DNA of 64,000 bases from Cladopsammia gracilis (lineage: Eukaryota > Cnidaria > Anthozoa > Scleractinia > Dendrophylliidae): the NCBI GenBank assembly GCA_022457155.1, contig JAJGOT010000313.1, positions 1-64,000 on the forward strand, read 5' to 3'. The first letter of the stretch is position 1, and each line of letters begins with the position of its first letter. Positions 20,501 to 27,886 of the stretch are shown one piece after another. The notes below the pieces were generated by a model, which saw only the letters and a list, made by a program, of their open reading frames with translations, had not been told where the DNA came from and did no database searches. The translations under genes were made by a program, and so were the position numbers.

Positions 20501-21349
20501 CTGAAGAATTTTGCCCAGATTTCGATTCACGGAAAAAATTTAACAGTTTTGTGGATCCCACCAATATAGCAGATTACGTATTTATCGCATTTTTGGGCCC
20601 AGGAAATTGAACGATACACAACTGAGAAAGTCTGTAAAAGCGGGTGATCAACCCCTGTCAGTAATAACGGGGTCCACGTTATAGCGAGGTGTATACAAAT
20701 CTGGCGTTGACTGTATTTTTGCTTCCTCTTTTACAGGTGACAGCAGTGTATCCCGTGGCGAAGGGACAGTGCATTGCTCTGGGCTATGAAAGCGTTTTGC
20801 CTCTAGTACTTCTCACTCTACATGGAGGAGACTTGAAGCCGCATGAATTCCCCACAGAGGGTACCAAGGCAATGGCTGGAACAGGTGAGATTCAGATCTG
20901 CCATTGGCGGATCTAGGGGAGGCCCGGGTAGGAGGATTCCCCACCCCACCCCCCACCAACACACTAAACACACCGTTTTCTTGAAAAAAAATCAGACCCG
21001 GAGGATCGAAATGTTTTTAGTTCCTAACATTTTCACTCCGCCCCTCCGTCCTACCCCTTCCCCTTCCGTTCCCAATCCCCCTTCCCTTCCCCCTCCCCCT
21101 GCGTGGGAGAATATCACCTTTTGCGTCGAGTCAGATTGTAGGTTGTGTGAGGCTGGTTGTGTGACGAGTGAGTGACGTGACGCAACACAATATATTGATA
21201 ATTTCTTTTTTTGATGATTTTTTCTAGACGTGCAGATAGTCTTTGAGGGCATCGAAGGCAAATTTGTCGAAGAAGAGAACAACGAAGACAGCAAAGACAC
21301 AGAGGATGAAGATCGAAAGCAACACGGAATGGATGCGGCAGTGAACTGA
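5275..21349 (+). CDS. NACHT/WD40 repeat protein, last ten exons (5' partial)
   Basis: Spliced exons: 5275-5577, 7337-7556, 8299-8446, 9704-9875, 10207-10387, 11384-12714, 14616-14741, 16761-16918, 20737-20884, 21228-21349 (stop TGA 21347). All introns are GT..AG and every junction keeps frame, giving about 968 codons. The N-terminal part resembles the winged-helix tail of STAND/NACHT NTPases of the NWD1/TEP1 type (LEDILSCDEAVLHDVFQYW). An alpha-helical linker follows, then a long series of WD40 blades, seen as GVVKVWDID, NVVRVWDLT, CVTIWDLPT, LTLYDIETG, LFVWNLETR, TLVWDIQR, NIVCWNIEQ and TLIMWDMKAG. The C-terminus is a short acidic tail. Family knowledge: such STAND proteins are usually cytosolic sensors or scaffolds, with WD40 as the ligand-sensing part. 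The NACHT P-loop itself must lie upstream of the window. The ligand is unknown. Confidence 0.9.
5606..5702. repeat. Fold-back hairpin in intron a-b
   Basis: Left arm CGCACGAGTTGG..GTATCAGAAATGGAACGAG and right arm CTCGTTCGATTTCTGATAC..CCAACTCGTGCG are near-perfect inverted copies around a short centre. The whole could extrude as a hairpin of about 45 bp. Probably a short MITE; a similar palindrome (GAAATATTTTTCAACAC type) lies at about 6115-6180. Confidence 0.7.
6340..6605 (+). repeat. Diverged copy of the RNA-gene upstream region
   Basis: This stretch parallels 6695-6960 block by block (GCATGCACAGA.., AAATAGCGTC, ACTATTTG, CACAAGTGTC / TACAAGTGTC, AAACACGA) but stops where the TATA box should be. 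It looks like an old promoter-only relic of the 7SK-like gene that follows. Confidence 0.55.
6957..6963 (+). promoter_or_regulatory. TATA box of 7SK-like gene copy 1
   Basis: TATATAA, 32 bp upstream of the inferred start G at 6989, the position used by RNA polymerase III type-3 (U6/7SK) promoters. The block just upstream (CCCACAAGTGTC..AAACACGACAAAAAGC, 6924-6954) is kept in all five copies and is the candidate proximal sequence element. ATGCAACTATTT near 6858 resembles a distal octamer weakly. Confidence 0.55.
6989..7280 (+). ncRNA. 7SK-like snRNA gene, copy 1
   Basis: A 292-nt transcript is inferred from a TATA box, a 5' GG and a terminal TTTT. The 5' GGAAGCG is exactly complementary to CGCTTCC (7240-7246), immediately before a 3' hairpin GGCACTGC-AAGTT-GCAGTGTGCC and ATTGTTTT. 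Human 7SK has the same layout: GGAUGUG pairing CACAUCC, a GGCGCUGC..GCAGUCUGCC hairpin, then a U-rich end. Further matches are GGCTGATCTGG (7035-7045) and GCGCTCGGTCGA (7134-7145). Internal stems: GCTATTACGA/TCGTAACAGC (one mismatch), CACTCC/GGAGTG, GTATCC/GGATAC, ACTGAC/GTCAGT. Known role of 7SK: scaffold for HEXIM/P-TEFb control of Pol II elongation, with the 3' hairpin bound by LARP7. Here the role is inferred. It lies in intron a-b, same strand as the host gene. Confidence 0.7.
7337..7556 (+). CDS. NACHT/WD40 exon b: helical linker
   Basis: Acceptor TTTGCAG, donor AG|GTAAGAC. Encodes EEGTKETTLIHGKQVRL, then RKLHELPVQLIRSQRWDDL and LCNFHWLSTKI, a helical segment typical between winged helix and WD40 in this family. 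Phase 1 in, phase 2 out, matching both neighbours. Confidence 0.88.
7795..8035. repeat. GC-rich GCTCGGACTCGGTCGA-type repeat in intron b-c
   Basis: Two near copies of CCGCTCGGACTCGGTCGA / CCACTCGGACTCGGTCGA spaced about 45 bp apart (7921-7993), within a stretch of GCGAGC/GCTCG words. No coding potential is convincing. Origin unknown. Confidence 0.5.
8299..8446 (+). CDS. NACHT/WD40 exon c: helical linker
   Basis: Acceptor TTAACAG, donor GAG|GTCTGC. The split Arg codon AG|G joins exon b, giving SVLDNFHAAMNAVNDPDIAA and then LQLAQDAILSDPKQLAAQFV, predicted amphipathic helices. Ends in phase 0. Confidence 0.88.
9246..9575 (+). repeat. Tandem array of GCGCGGGAAAA units (intron c-d)
   Basis: About eleven degenerate units of roughly 24-32 bp with the core CCAAGCGCGGGAAAA and a TATGC or CATGCAAC spacer. 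The core is the reverse of TTTTCCCGCGC, which matches the E2F/DP binding consensus. Two CCAATCA boxes lie just upstream (9151 and 9188). Clusters of the same core recur in the next two introns. Confidence 0.75.
9704..9875 (+). CDS. NACHT/WD40 exon d: start of WD40 domain
   Basis: Acceptor TTTTTCAG, donor ACAG|GTATTT. Encodes the proline-rich lead FLTPPGGQ, then the first WD40-type GH..SDG (LVGHSASAVYGLTSTSDGKY). One base is left over and completes a Gly codon with exon e. Confidence 0.88.
9920..10070 (+). repeat. E2F-like core with flanking CCAAT boxes (intron d-e)
   Basis: One CCAAGCGCGGGAAAA (9964-9978) is flanked by CCAATCA (9927 and 9938 region), GATTGGTT (9999 and 10024) and CCAATCAT (10059). 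A GGCGCGAGATTTT lies between. The combination is the same module as in the neighbouring introns. Confidence 0.6.
10207..10387 (+). CDS. NACHT/WD40 exon e: WD40 blades
   Basis: Acceptor TTTGTCGTAG, donor CACAG|GTGAAT. Encodes SQVGVVKVWDIDDG, closing the first blade with the WD pair, then DDEIIVVSSKSGISVICF. Phase 1 in, phase 2 out. Confidence 0.88.
10563..10668 (+). repeat. Four GCGCGGGAAA units in intron e-f
   Basis: Four cores (GCCAAGCGCGGGAAAA, GGCATGCGCGGGAAAA, and two GGCAAGCGCGGGAAA) spaced 26-31 bp apart, the same family as the 9246-9575 array. Confidence 0.7.
11020..11066. repeat. Octamer microsatellite (ATGCTTTC)n
   Basis: Five to six perfect copies of ATGCTTTC in intron e-f. A second E2F-like cluster follows at 11083-11190. 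Confidence 0.9.
11083..11190 (+). repeat. Decaying GCGCGGGAAAA units upstream of exon f
   Basis: GCCATGCGCGGGAAAA, GCCATTCGCGGGAAAA, GCTAAGGGCGGAAAA and GCCAATTGTAGAAAA in a row, each about 26-30 bp apart. They show increasing loss of the core from left to right. Confidence 0.65.
11384..12714 (+). CDS. NACHT/WD40 exon f: large WD40 exon
   Basis: The largest exon (1331 bp, 443 whole codons), between acceptor GATTGTAG and donor AGAA|GTAAGT. It carries about five to six degenerate WD40 blades, ending at NVVRVWDLT, CVTIWDLPT, LTLYDIETG, LFVWNLETR and TLVWDIQR. The segment at about 12046-12110 (KPEVLMNIYSIPDDSRHL) also occurs twice in the following intron. The frame stays open for another 50 codons past the donor without looking like WD40, which supports the splice. 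Confidence 0.92.
13455..13690 (+). repeat. Tandem repeat containing copies of exon f
   Basis: A ~93-bp unit is present about two and a half times. Half of each unit (about 13495-13552 and 13590-13648) is nearly identical to 12047-12110 of exon f (ACCCGAAGTC..GATGAACATTTATTCC..). The other half (GCGTTTCTCAAAACTCCCGA..) is not exonic. A piece of coding exon has thus been copied into the intron behind it and amplified. Confidence 0.85.
13712..13892. mobile_element. Palindromic MITE in intron f-g
   Basis: Outer arms ATAGGCCATTTCCGAGTT and AACTCGGAAATGGCTAT, inner arms TATCAAAGCGAGGCTAGGTGC and GCACCTAGCCTCGCTTTGATA, and CCTTTCATATGAAAATGA against TCATTTCCATATGAAAGG. The element is an almost complete fold-back with no coding capacity. 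Confidence 0.8.
14616..14741 (+). CDS. NACHT/WD40 exon g
   Basis: Acceptor AATTTCAG, donor CAAG|GTATGA. Encodes KLAHDLRYTHDTDTISLTVM, then NIVCWNIEQ, one WD40 blade half. Phase 1 on both sides. Confidence 0.87.
15300..15420. repeat. Poly-C / G-rich low-complexity tracts
   Basis: C runs at about 15307-15332 and 15405-15417, with a GGGGGAGGGGGG tract between. These lie inside a coral-type interspersed repeat (CATTTGCTCGGCATTTTGC.. and CCCCGGGCATTTGC, 15140-15230). Prone to assembly error. Confidence 0.85.
15737..16030 (-). mobile_element. 5'-truncated LINE (L2/CR1-like) 3' end
   Basis: On the - strand a frame reads RDAKQRLALPKPRTDYLKRS, then GAFLWNNLPEEL, the C-terminal signature of L2/CR1-type reverse transcriptases. 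A short 3' region and a (TTGA)n tail follow, as these clades have. It is flanked by TATAT (15732-15736 and 16031-16035). The flanks join into one continuous repeat, so the LINE landed inside an older repeat. Confidence 0.85.
16036..16460 (+). repeat. Interspersed repeat with CCTAAACAGGGT words
   Basis: The non-coding stretch has many variants of (C)TGTCC..AACAGGGTATGG / CCTAAACAGG. The LINE at 15737-16030 interrupts it and its left end is at about 15700. It ends in a C run at 16434-16450. Family not recognised by name. Confidence 0.5.
16515..16600 (+). mobile_element. tRNA-derived SINE head
   Basis: CGTAGCTCGGTGGTTAGAGCG resembles an A box and AGTTTCGATTCC a B box about 45 bp on, the internal Pol III promoter of a tRNA-derived SINE. 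No cloverleaf good enough for a working tRNA. Confidence 0.75.
16761..16918 (+). CDS. NACHT/WD40 exon h
   Basis: Acceptor CCCTTTTAG, donor AAG|GTATGA. Encodes GTPIHILPSSHFSNLRID, then GDLVVSYEEKTLIMWDMKAG, a WD40 blade. Ends in phase 0. Confidence 0.88.
17080..17490. repeat. GTCCGCC-rich interspersed repeat in intron h-i
   Basis: Repeated words GTGTCCGCC / GGCGGACAC at both ends (17098, 17320, 17368, 17460, 17478) suggest a degraded terminal-inverted-repeat element. From about 17404 the sequence is shared with the duplicated units at 26123 and 29530. Confidence 0.5.
17995..18393. mobile_element. MITE with GCAAC/GTTGC word array, TAA target duplication
   Basis: TIRs AGGCGCTGTTACACTAGGCA and its inverse TGCCTAGTGTAACAGCGCCT lie at the ends, flanked by TAA on both sides. 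The inside is filled with CGCAAC, TTGCGA and CAACTTG in both orientations. The two paralogous units (26847 and 30105 regions) lack it, so it arrived after or was lost since the duplication. A 3-bp TWA duplication is typical of PIF/Harbinger. Confidence 0.85.
18600..19020. repeat. Interspersed repeat with CCTTGAAAAGT words, inverted ends
   Basis: Left end ACCATGGTTCGTACAA and right end TTGTACGAACCATGATTAA are inverted copies around a stretch full of TCCTTGAAAAGTCCTTGA. A non-autonomous element; class not determined. It is absent from the paralogous units near 27065 and 30305. Confidence 0.65.
19528..19819 (-). ncRNA. 7SK-like snRNA gene, copy 2
   Basis: Same 292-nt layout as copy 1, read on the - strand, inside intron h-i (antisense to the host gene). 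5' GG at 19819, terminal TTTT at 19528, TATATAA at 19845-19851. The GGAAGCG/CGCTTCC closing pair, the 3' hairpin and GCGCTCGGTCGA are all intact. Small changes against copy 1 include ATACCTCC for ATGCCTCC and GGTGATACTCG for GGTGACACTCG. Confidence 0.68.
20737..20884 (+). CDS. NACHT/WD40 exon i
   Basis: Acceptor CTTTTACAG, donor ACAG|GTGAGA. Encodes VTAVYPVAKGQCIALGYE, then a leucine-rich stretch and EFPTEGTKAMAGT. A decayed duplicate lies at 32487-32632. Confidence 0.88.
21228..21349 (+). CDS. NACHT/WD40 exon j: acidic C-terminus and stop
   Basis: Acceptor TTTTTTCTAG. Encodes DVQIVFEGIEGKFVEEENN, then an acidic tail rich in D/E, ending ..GMDAAVN and TGA at 21347-21349. No clear AATAAA close downstream was found. 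A decayed duplicate lies at 33052-33177. Confidence 0.87.
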
Positions 21350-21539
21350 TTTGTCACGCAGGTTGCCCTATTTGCGTGACCGGCCTGTTACCAAGAGGAA
21401 GAGGAAGGGAGAATTCTAGCGCGAAGCGTCTCGATAAATCGTTTTCAGAATTATTATGAGGAAGAACTAAGTTTCCATAACGTTATATTGTATTTATTTT
21501 GTTTTGTTATTTATTTAAAAATGTTTATTTATTTGTCTA

Positions 21540-21548
21540 TTTATATTT

Positions 21549-21611
<63 letters not shown>

Positions 21612-21612
21612 A
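21540..21612 (+). repeat. (TTTC)n microsatellite downstream of the NACHT/WD40 gene
   Basis: About 17 perfect TTTC repeats followed by TATTTATATTTATTTATTTATG. The corresponding place in unit D does not carry it. Confidence 0.95.
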
Positions 21613-23013
21613 TTTATATTTATTTATTTATGTTGATTTATGGCATAGACATCCACTGAGATTGAATAACAGAATAGCAACATACTGTTTTGAATTAACC
21701 AAAGGAATATTGAGAAACAGGCTTTTAGCCAGAAATTGAAAAGTGGCCGTCCAGAAGATATTTTCCATCATAAATGTTTAAAGGATTAGGTGCAATTTTC
21801 ATGAATTTCTTCAAAAAGTGGGCGTCCACAGGACGCCTGGACACCCTGCTGGCTAAAAGCATGTTGAGAAATGTTATCTTTATGACATTAATCATTGGTA
21901 TTTCAAAGTATTCTTTTACCGATTTCCTTCGAAAATGATTTAATTTTTCTATTTCAGCGATGATATTTGAATACAACAGTTAAAATTGATTGTAATATTT
22001 TTTATACTTGCTTTGAATGATGAAGAAGCATTAACCACTGACAATTTCATGGAAACAGACAATTATTTTGAGGGATTATTACAAATAGAAAAATGATGGC
22101 AGTTATGAGAGGCCTAAATGAGCTTTACTGTCAGGTCTTATGGGCGCGATATTTTTACTGTCAAGTGTTACGAAGCCCGAAATTTTAATGCTAACTGTTA
22201 TATAAGAAATAACAATTACATGACAATGCATCCTAGATACTAAATAGAACTAAAACTAAAACTACACAAGTGAAATTATTGATGAAATTTTTCCCAATAG
22301 CATGAAAAAAACTTCGCTATTTTTCAATTAATTCCAGAGAGAATTTCACAGACTCGGAAACGTTTTTAGATATACATCACACTTTTAGAGTAAAAGTAAT
22401 CGCGAAAATTGTAGCTATTTTGATTTTTTTTTTTGGCAGGGGTGTGTGTGTGCGGGGGTGGGGGAGGGATTAAATGTTTTTTACTAGTGTAGCGAAATGT
22501 TTACTTTTCAACCGCCAGTCTCTCCGGTCAAGATGGAAATTGAGAATTGAGCACTGAGTTTTCGAAATGTGTCTGTCTCCGGTCAAATTGGAACTGAATT
22601 GAGAATTGAGCACTGATGCCAGCACTGAGTTTTCGAAACCGCGAATTCGCCAGTGTCGACTTTCTACTTTGCATACAATATCGAATTTTTATTTCAAAGT
22701 TCTACTTTGTCAGTTCGGCTTTGAACTTTTCGCTTAAGAATTCAATTTTCGCCTTTGAATTTTTACTTTTGGAAATCGATTTTTTTTTTTAATTTTCAAT
22801 TTTGAAGGCCTCTCTCGGCCAACGCAGATAAGTAACCGGTAGAGATATTAGCGCCATAGGTTAGATAATAATAATTCCAGGGATTTGAGGTTATAGTCAT
22901 TATAGATATCATATCTTTAAAAGGTTTTTCTAGAGTTTGTGATAAATTTGAATTGCGTTTAATTTCAAAGGTCACCGACTGATTAGATATTGTAAGTCTA
23001 TCGTAATAAGTCT

Positions 23014-23469
23014 AAAAAAACTTTAACATGCAAGATCCGTAAAGCGAGAGAATCATATTTAATCACTATAGCCAATACACTTGAACCTAATGGAATGAAC
23101 AGACGCGACGAAATTTAATCTTCCACATATTTATTGTTATTATCATTACTAGCCGTTTCTAGTTTTCAAACGTTACTTGTTTATTAGCCTATCGTGTGTC
23201 AGTATTTTATCTTAGCCCATTTTAAATATTGTAACCGTTTGTTTCCCATCTTCACTTAGCTTTCCTAGCCCCTGATGAAGGTTAGTTTTGTCTAACCGAA
23301 ATATCGGGCAAATCGTATTAAAAGAAATTGAACGAAGTTGCTGTCTGATCATCCTTGCATGTTAAAGTTATTTTTATTTAGTTCATTGCTGATCCTGATC
23401 TGCACAAAGATCCAGCTTTATTTTGCTACTGTTTGTTCAAGTGGTCCTTGCATTTTTACAGAAGTTATT
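23014..23469 (-). mobile_element. Retroposon insertion, Penelope-like candidate
   Basis: Flanked by a 13-bp direct repeat TCGTAATAAGTCT (23001-23013 and 23470-23482). Unit D has a single copy there (about 34459), so the empty site is visible. One end has an A run next to ACTTTAACATGCAAGAT, whose inverted copy ATCCTTGCATGTTAAAGT lies at 23351-23368. Inside is CCTGATGA, hairpin, GAAA (23272-23301). The variable target duplication and internal inverted repeat suggest a Penelope-like or other non-LTR retroposon. No open reading frame remains. Confidence 0.65.
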
Positions 23470-23569
23470 TCGTAATAAGTCTGTCGCTTGAAATAGAGTG
23501 AAATTTTGAAGAATGAATTAAACTAGTAATAATCATGGATTAGTAAAGTGCGTTCGATCTGGGCTCGAA

Positions 23570-23613
23570 CCCCCCCCCCCCCCCCCCCCCCCCCCAACCC
23601 ACCAACCCCCAAA
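23570..23613. repeat. Poly-C tract
   Basis: A run of about 27 C followed by AACCCACCAACCCCC. Likely to be length-variable or misassembled. Confidence 0.9.
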
Positions 23614-24194
23614 TGGCTTTCATCTCCTATAATTCCCGGTAGCAAACGTATTGTTTTGTTGACGTCGCCACTTCAATTCTGTTTTACCCATTAGAAGACG
23701 TTTTGACATTTTTGGCGATTACTTTTTTGGAGTCCACTTCACCTGCCGTGCTGCAATATTCTAAATTTGAGTTATGCCGCGACTCAAGTATGTGCCCTAT
23801 TTTAGGAGAATTGAAATGTCTGGAAATCCTACGAACTGACATCTGAGCCCTTGTTTCGGTAGGGACGATGAAGCGACTCTACTTTAAAAGATTAAACAGC
23901 CAGGAATTAAGAAATGGTAAGCGTGCAGCGTGCGTATATCGCGTTTTATAGTTCAACACATTGATACACTGCCCGAATATGCTCATAAAGCTCTCGATAT
24001 ACGTAGGTCTACATAACGAACATCCAACGATGTTGGTAAATTATGGCATTTTGAAGGAAACTAGGAAAGTGAAAATGACCCCTGCCTGTAATTTCGTGTG
24101 TTTGGAAGAAAACAAATGCTCATGTTTTCAACCTCAACGAATTCTGGCTCCATTTATGAAGAGAAAACGTTTTCCGGTACAAAAAAAAAATATC

Positions 24195-24486
24195 AAAACA
24201 ATGGCACACTGCAACTTGCAGTGCCACTGGAAGCGAGTCACTGACAAAGTCAGTATCCTACAGACTTAGGTTGGTGAAACGAGGATACGTTTAAACCGAA
24301 ACACTCCAATGGAGGTTATGAAAGCGTCCCTCGACCGAGCGCGAGGCATCGGGAGTGACTAGATATGGAAACTTTGGGTTGGCATTGGCGTCCTAGAAGG
24401 GTACCGAACCAAAGCTGTTACGAGTGTCACCAGATCAGCCCAAAAGCGATGCGATGGAGGCATTCGTAATAGCACCCTACGCTTCC
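24195..24486 (-). ncRNA. 7SK-like snRNA gene, copy 3
   Basis: 292 nt on the - strand, TATATAA at 24512-24518, 5' GG at 24486, terminal TTTT at 24195. Closing pair and 3' hairpin intact. One visible substitution near the first GATC-like block (CATCGCTTTTGGGCTGATC against CATCGCCTTTGGGCTGATC). Confidence 0.68.
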
Positions 24487-25559
24487 AATAGTACTGTAGT
24501 AATCGGAACCCTTATATAAGGCTTTTTGTCGTGTTTCTGACACTTGTGGGACACAAAATTTAATTTTTTTTTTTGAAGCCTTTAGCTCTAAAACACTATC
24601 AAATAGTTGCATATCAACTAATTTTGATCACATCGACACTATTTTGGTTGTAGAAGTGATTTAAATTCGGAAATTACGTCTGCGCATGCGTAGAAAAAAC
24701 ATTGCATATTTCGCTCCCTGGTGTTATGAATCTTTATCTTTCAGTCAAATTATATTGTTTAGTGTCTTCTTCTGTCTTTCTTTTTGTTATTTTCCAAGAT
24801 TTTACTATTTTCGAGCGAAAAAAATCGGAATAAATAAATATGATTTTTCGCCTTCGTTCGGATTGTAGAAACGAAGGGAACGAAAATATGCAGTTCTTTA
24901 ACCTGAAATGCTCTCGGAATTTGAAGGGAAACAGGCAAAATTTTCGAACGAAGCGGGACTAAACAGTTTTTCTCCTTGAGGGGGATGAATAGATCTACAG
25001 ATGGACGGTTTTTGTGAATACTTTTTCCCGGATATCGGATTCAGAGAAAGATTTTAATGGATTTATGGGTCCCACCAATGCAGCAGATTTCGTATTTATC
25101 CCATCTTTTGACCCAGGGAATTGAACGATACATAACTGAGAAAAACACGAAAAAAGCAAGTGACACACGCAACCACCAACCCCGCGATCTGTCCAGTACC
25201 TTACGCATGCGCACAGCCATATCACCCTGGCAGTGGCAGCCATGGACAGCTGTTTCGTCCTTGTTAGGACTCATCAGCATGGCATAGCCGTCGGACCCCT
25301 ACACGACCCGAAAGTCGTTTTGTAGGTGCCCATTACTGCCAAGGCGGATGCAAGCATCCCATCTGAGAAAGTCTGTAAAAGGGGGTGTTATTTTCAGTAA
25401 ATCCTATTCATCGAGTGATCAACTCCTGTCATTAATAACGGGGTATACATGACGGATATCCAACGATGGTGGTAAATTTGGCATTTTGAAGGAAACTAGG
25501 AAAGTGAAAATGACCCCTGCCTGCAATTTCGTGTTTTTGAGAGAAAAAAAAATCCTCAT

Positions 25560-25690
25560 ATTTTTCGACGCATAAAAGCTCGGATTATGCTAGCAGTGCT
25601 AAACTGAAATAAAAGTTTAAAATAATGCTCGTTTTGCTAAATTATGCTTAAAATTATGCTAGCACAATCTACCAAAGCCTAATTTATCCC
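25560..25690. repeat. TTATGCTAGCA-containing repeat in unit B
   Basis: GATTATGCTAGCAGTGCTAA and AATTATGCTAGCAC bracket an AT-rich centre. The same segment is in unit C at about 28985-29080. Short non-coding element, class unknown. Confidence 0.5.
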
Positions 25691-26532
25691 ATTTTTTGGC
25701 CCAGGGAATTAAACGATACATAACCGTGAGAAAGTCTGTAAAAGGGAGTGTTATTTTCAGTAAATCCTTTTCGTCAGGTGATCAACCCCTGTCATTAATA
25801 ACGGGGTATACATGATGAATATCCAACGATGGTGGTAAATTTGGCATTTTACAGGAAACTAGGAAAGAGAAAATGACCCCTGCCTGCAATTTTGTGTTTT
25901 TTGCAGAAAAAAATCCTCATATTTTCAACCTCGACGAATTCTGGCTCCATTTCTGAAGAGAATATTGTTGTAAACTTGTTCTAATCGGTCACTAGAAGAA
26001 AACTGCGTTGACTTAGTTTGCCTTCAAATAACTTTGGATTAGTCAAGATTGGAAGAATTTTCCTTCTTTTCTTTTTTACTTTACCCTGGGGTATTGTACA
26101 GCTTTTTCGTCCACGCAATAGATCAAAGAACAAAGACAAAGAAGTGAAATTCGGTCGGAACCACCCAACCATGTCCGCCTTACAAAGATGTCCGCCTTAC
26201 TGGGCTGATTGCCCTGACAATTTGTCCTTTAACCGCTTATTCGAAATTCCTTTTCATCAGTAGCAATCGAAGACCATTGTATAAACGCGAAAATTCTACG
26301 CAACATGTTTCGATATTAGGTAGCTGGTCCTAACTGTGTTTTTTATGGTAATTCCACTAAATTAGCTCTAGTTGCTTTGTGTTTCACCTGTTTCTCAAAA
26401 CGGTTCGAATCGCTTTCTCGTTTTTACAGTGTCCAATATAATTCGCCAGAAATATTTAACACCTTAAAATATCGACGATTGCAGTCGAAGCTGTGTCAAA
26501 CGTTGGGAAAGAAAAAATACGCTGGCTTATTG

Positions 26533-26686
26533 GGTAGCTTCTCGATATATCAACAACGCAATGAAATACAACAATACCTCGTTCTTTTTATCCATTGTTA
26601 CGTTAATTTTTTCTTTTGTGTTGAATCGTTTTATGGAATATTCATAGACTGCTAAGCCATTGTTGTTGATATATCGAGAAAGGGCC
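26533..26686. mobile_element. hAT-like MITE, 8-bp target duplication
   Basis: A 154-bp insertion flanked by GCTTATTG on both sides (26525-26532 and 26687-26694). Inverted arms TTCTCGATATATCAACAAC and GTTGTTGATATATCGAGAA. Unit C (29933) and unit A (17808) show the uninterrupted site. An 8-bp duplication is the hAT hallmark. Confidence 0.9.
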
Positions 26687-27595
26687 GCTTATTGAATGTC
26701 GTGTTTTGGTTGTGTCGTTTAGTTTATACAAGTATGCTAATTAGTTAGTGTGATGATAATTACTGCCCGAGACAAAGCGTTATCAACACTGAATAACGTT
26801 TGTTTGTACCGCGAACAGCAAAAATCAAACTTTTGCCGCCTACTGTTTGGCGTCTGTACGTGAAAGTGAGTATAGTTTCGCGTTTGTCGTGAACATGAAT
26901 TTTTCTGGTGGATTAATTTAACGTTTCGAGGAAAACTAAAGATAATCAACTGCAAGCTGACTTTTGCCGTTTGTCGTAACTAGAACGCGGTGCTTAATCT
27001 CTCTAATGTTGGATTTCCACTAGCTGTCGTGTAATTTTTATGTGCGTAAATAAAATTAGAGACGATGTGTGAACAGCTTGCATAAACATAAAAAGAACTT
27101 TTGAACTGTGATCAACTTTATACTTTTATGCATGGCCAAGCTGTTCATACATTGTCTTATTTACGCACTTAAAAAATACGCGACAGTGAAAATCCAGCTT
27201 AATGCGCCGCAGTAGTAGAAATCATTACAACGCTCTGGTACAAATCGGGCAGTTTTTATTCGCATTTATATGCGTAGATACAACTTTTTACAAACATCAG
27301 AAATTTGCAGTTTTATAATGCCTTTGAAGGCTTATCGGATGATATATTCTCCGTACATTAAATAATTTTCAATAGGCGATTTTTTAAATTCACAAATCAA
27401 GCAAAATTGTACTTCATCCCACAATTTCAAATTTCAATTTACTAGATTACAAATATTATTACGTATTTTACGTTAACCTACGCGTAAACCTATTTTGTGT
27501 ACAACTTGTGTACGTACGCTTGATAATCCTTTTCTAAAAACTCAAAACATCTCATAATGAGGAAATAATAAACGTTCCTCGGTATAAAAGAAGGC

Positions 27596-27886
27596 AAAAC
27601 GATGGCACACTGCAACTTGCAGTGCCACTGGAAGCGAGTCACTGACAAAGTCAGTATCCTACAGACTTAGGTTAGTGAAATGAGGATACGTTTAAACCGA
27701 AACACTCCAATGGAGGTTATGAAAGCGTCCCTCGACCGAGCGCGAGGCATCGGGAGTGACTAGATATGGAAACTTTGGGTTGGCATTGGCGTCCTAGAAG
27801 GGTACCGAACCAAAGCTGTTACGAGTGTCACCAGATCAGCCCAAAGGCGATGCGATGGAGGCATTCGTAATAGCACCCTACGCTTC
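27596..27886 (-). ncRNA. 7SK-like snRNA gene, copy 4
   Basis: 291 nt on the - strand: one G is missing at the 5' end (CGCTTCAATAG instead of CGCTTCCAATAG on +), so the closing stem loses one pair. The TTTT end, 3' hairpin and TATA box are intact. Confidence 0.66.

Larger units (their letters stand above)
17404..24160 (+). repeat. Segmental duplication, unit A (carries exons i and j)
   Basis: Begins with ACAAAGAAGTGAAATTCGG. It runs through an intronic stretch, 7SK-like copy 2, exons i and j and the downstream region to AATTCTGGCTCCATTTATG. Large parts recur in units B (24195-27595), C (27596-31319) and D (31320-35500). Unit A is the only one tied to the intact gene. Confidence 0.8.
24195..27595 (+). 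repeat. Segmental duplication, unit B
   Basis: Runs from 7SK-like copy 3 to just before copy 4. It is nearly identical to unit C over long stretches: the segments at 25981-26263 and 29388-29670 translate identically in both strands. Inside is a second-order repeat: GGTATACATGA..ATATCCAACGATGG occurs at 25442 and 25806. It holds no coding exon of the NACHT/WD40 gene. Confidence 0.85.

Noticed and set aside
23272..23309. True hammerhead ribozyme
   Set aside because: An extra A separates CTGATGA from the stem, and the outer strands pair with each other, not as stems I and III. Kept only as a hammerhead-like motif.
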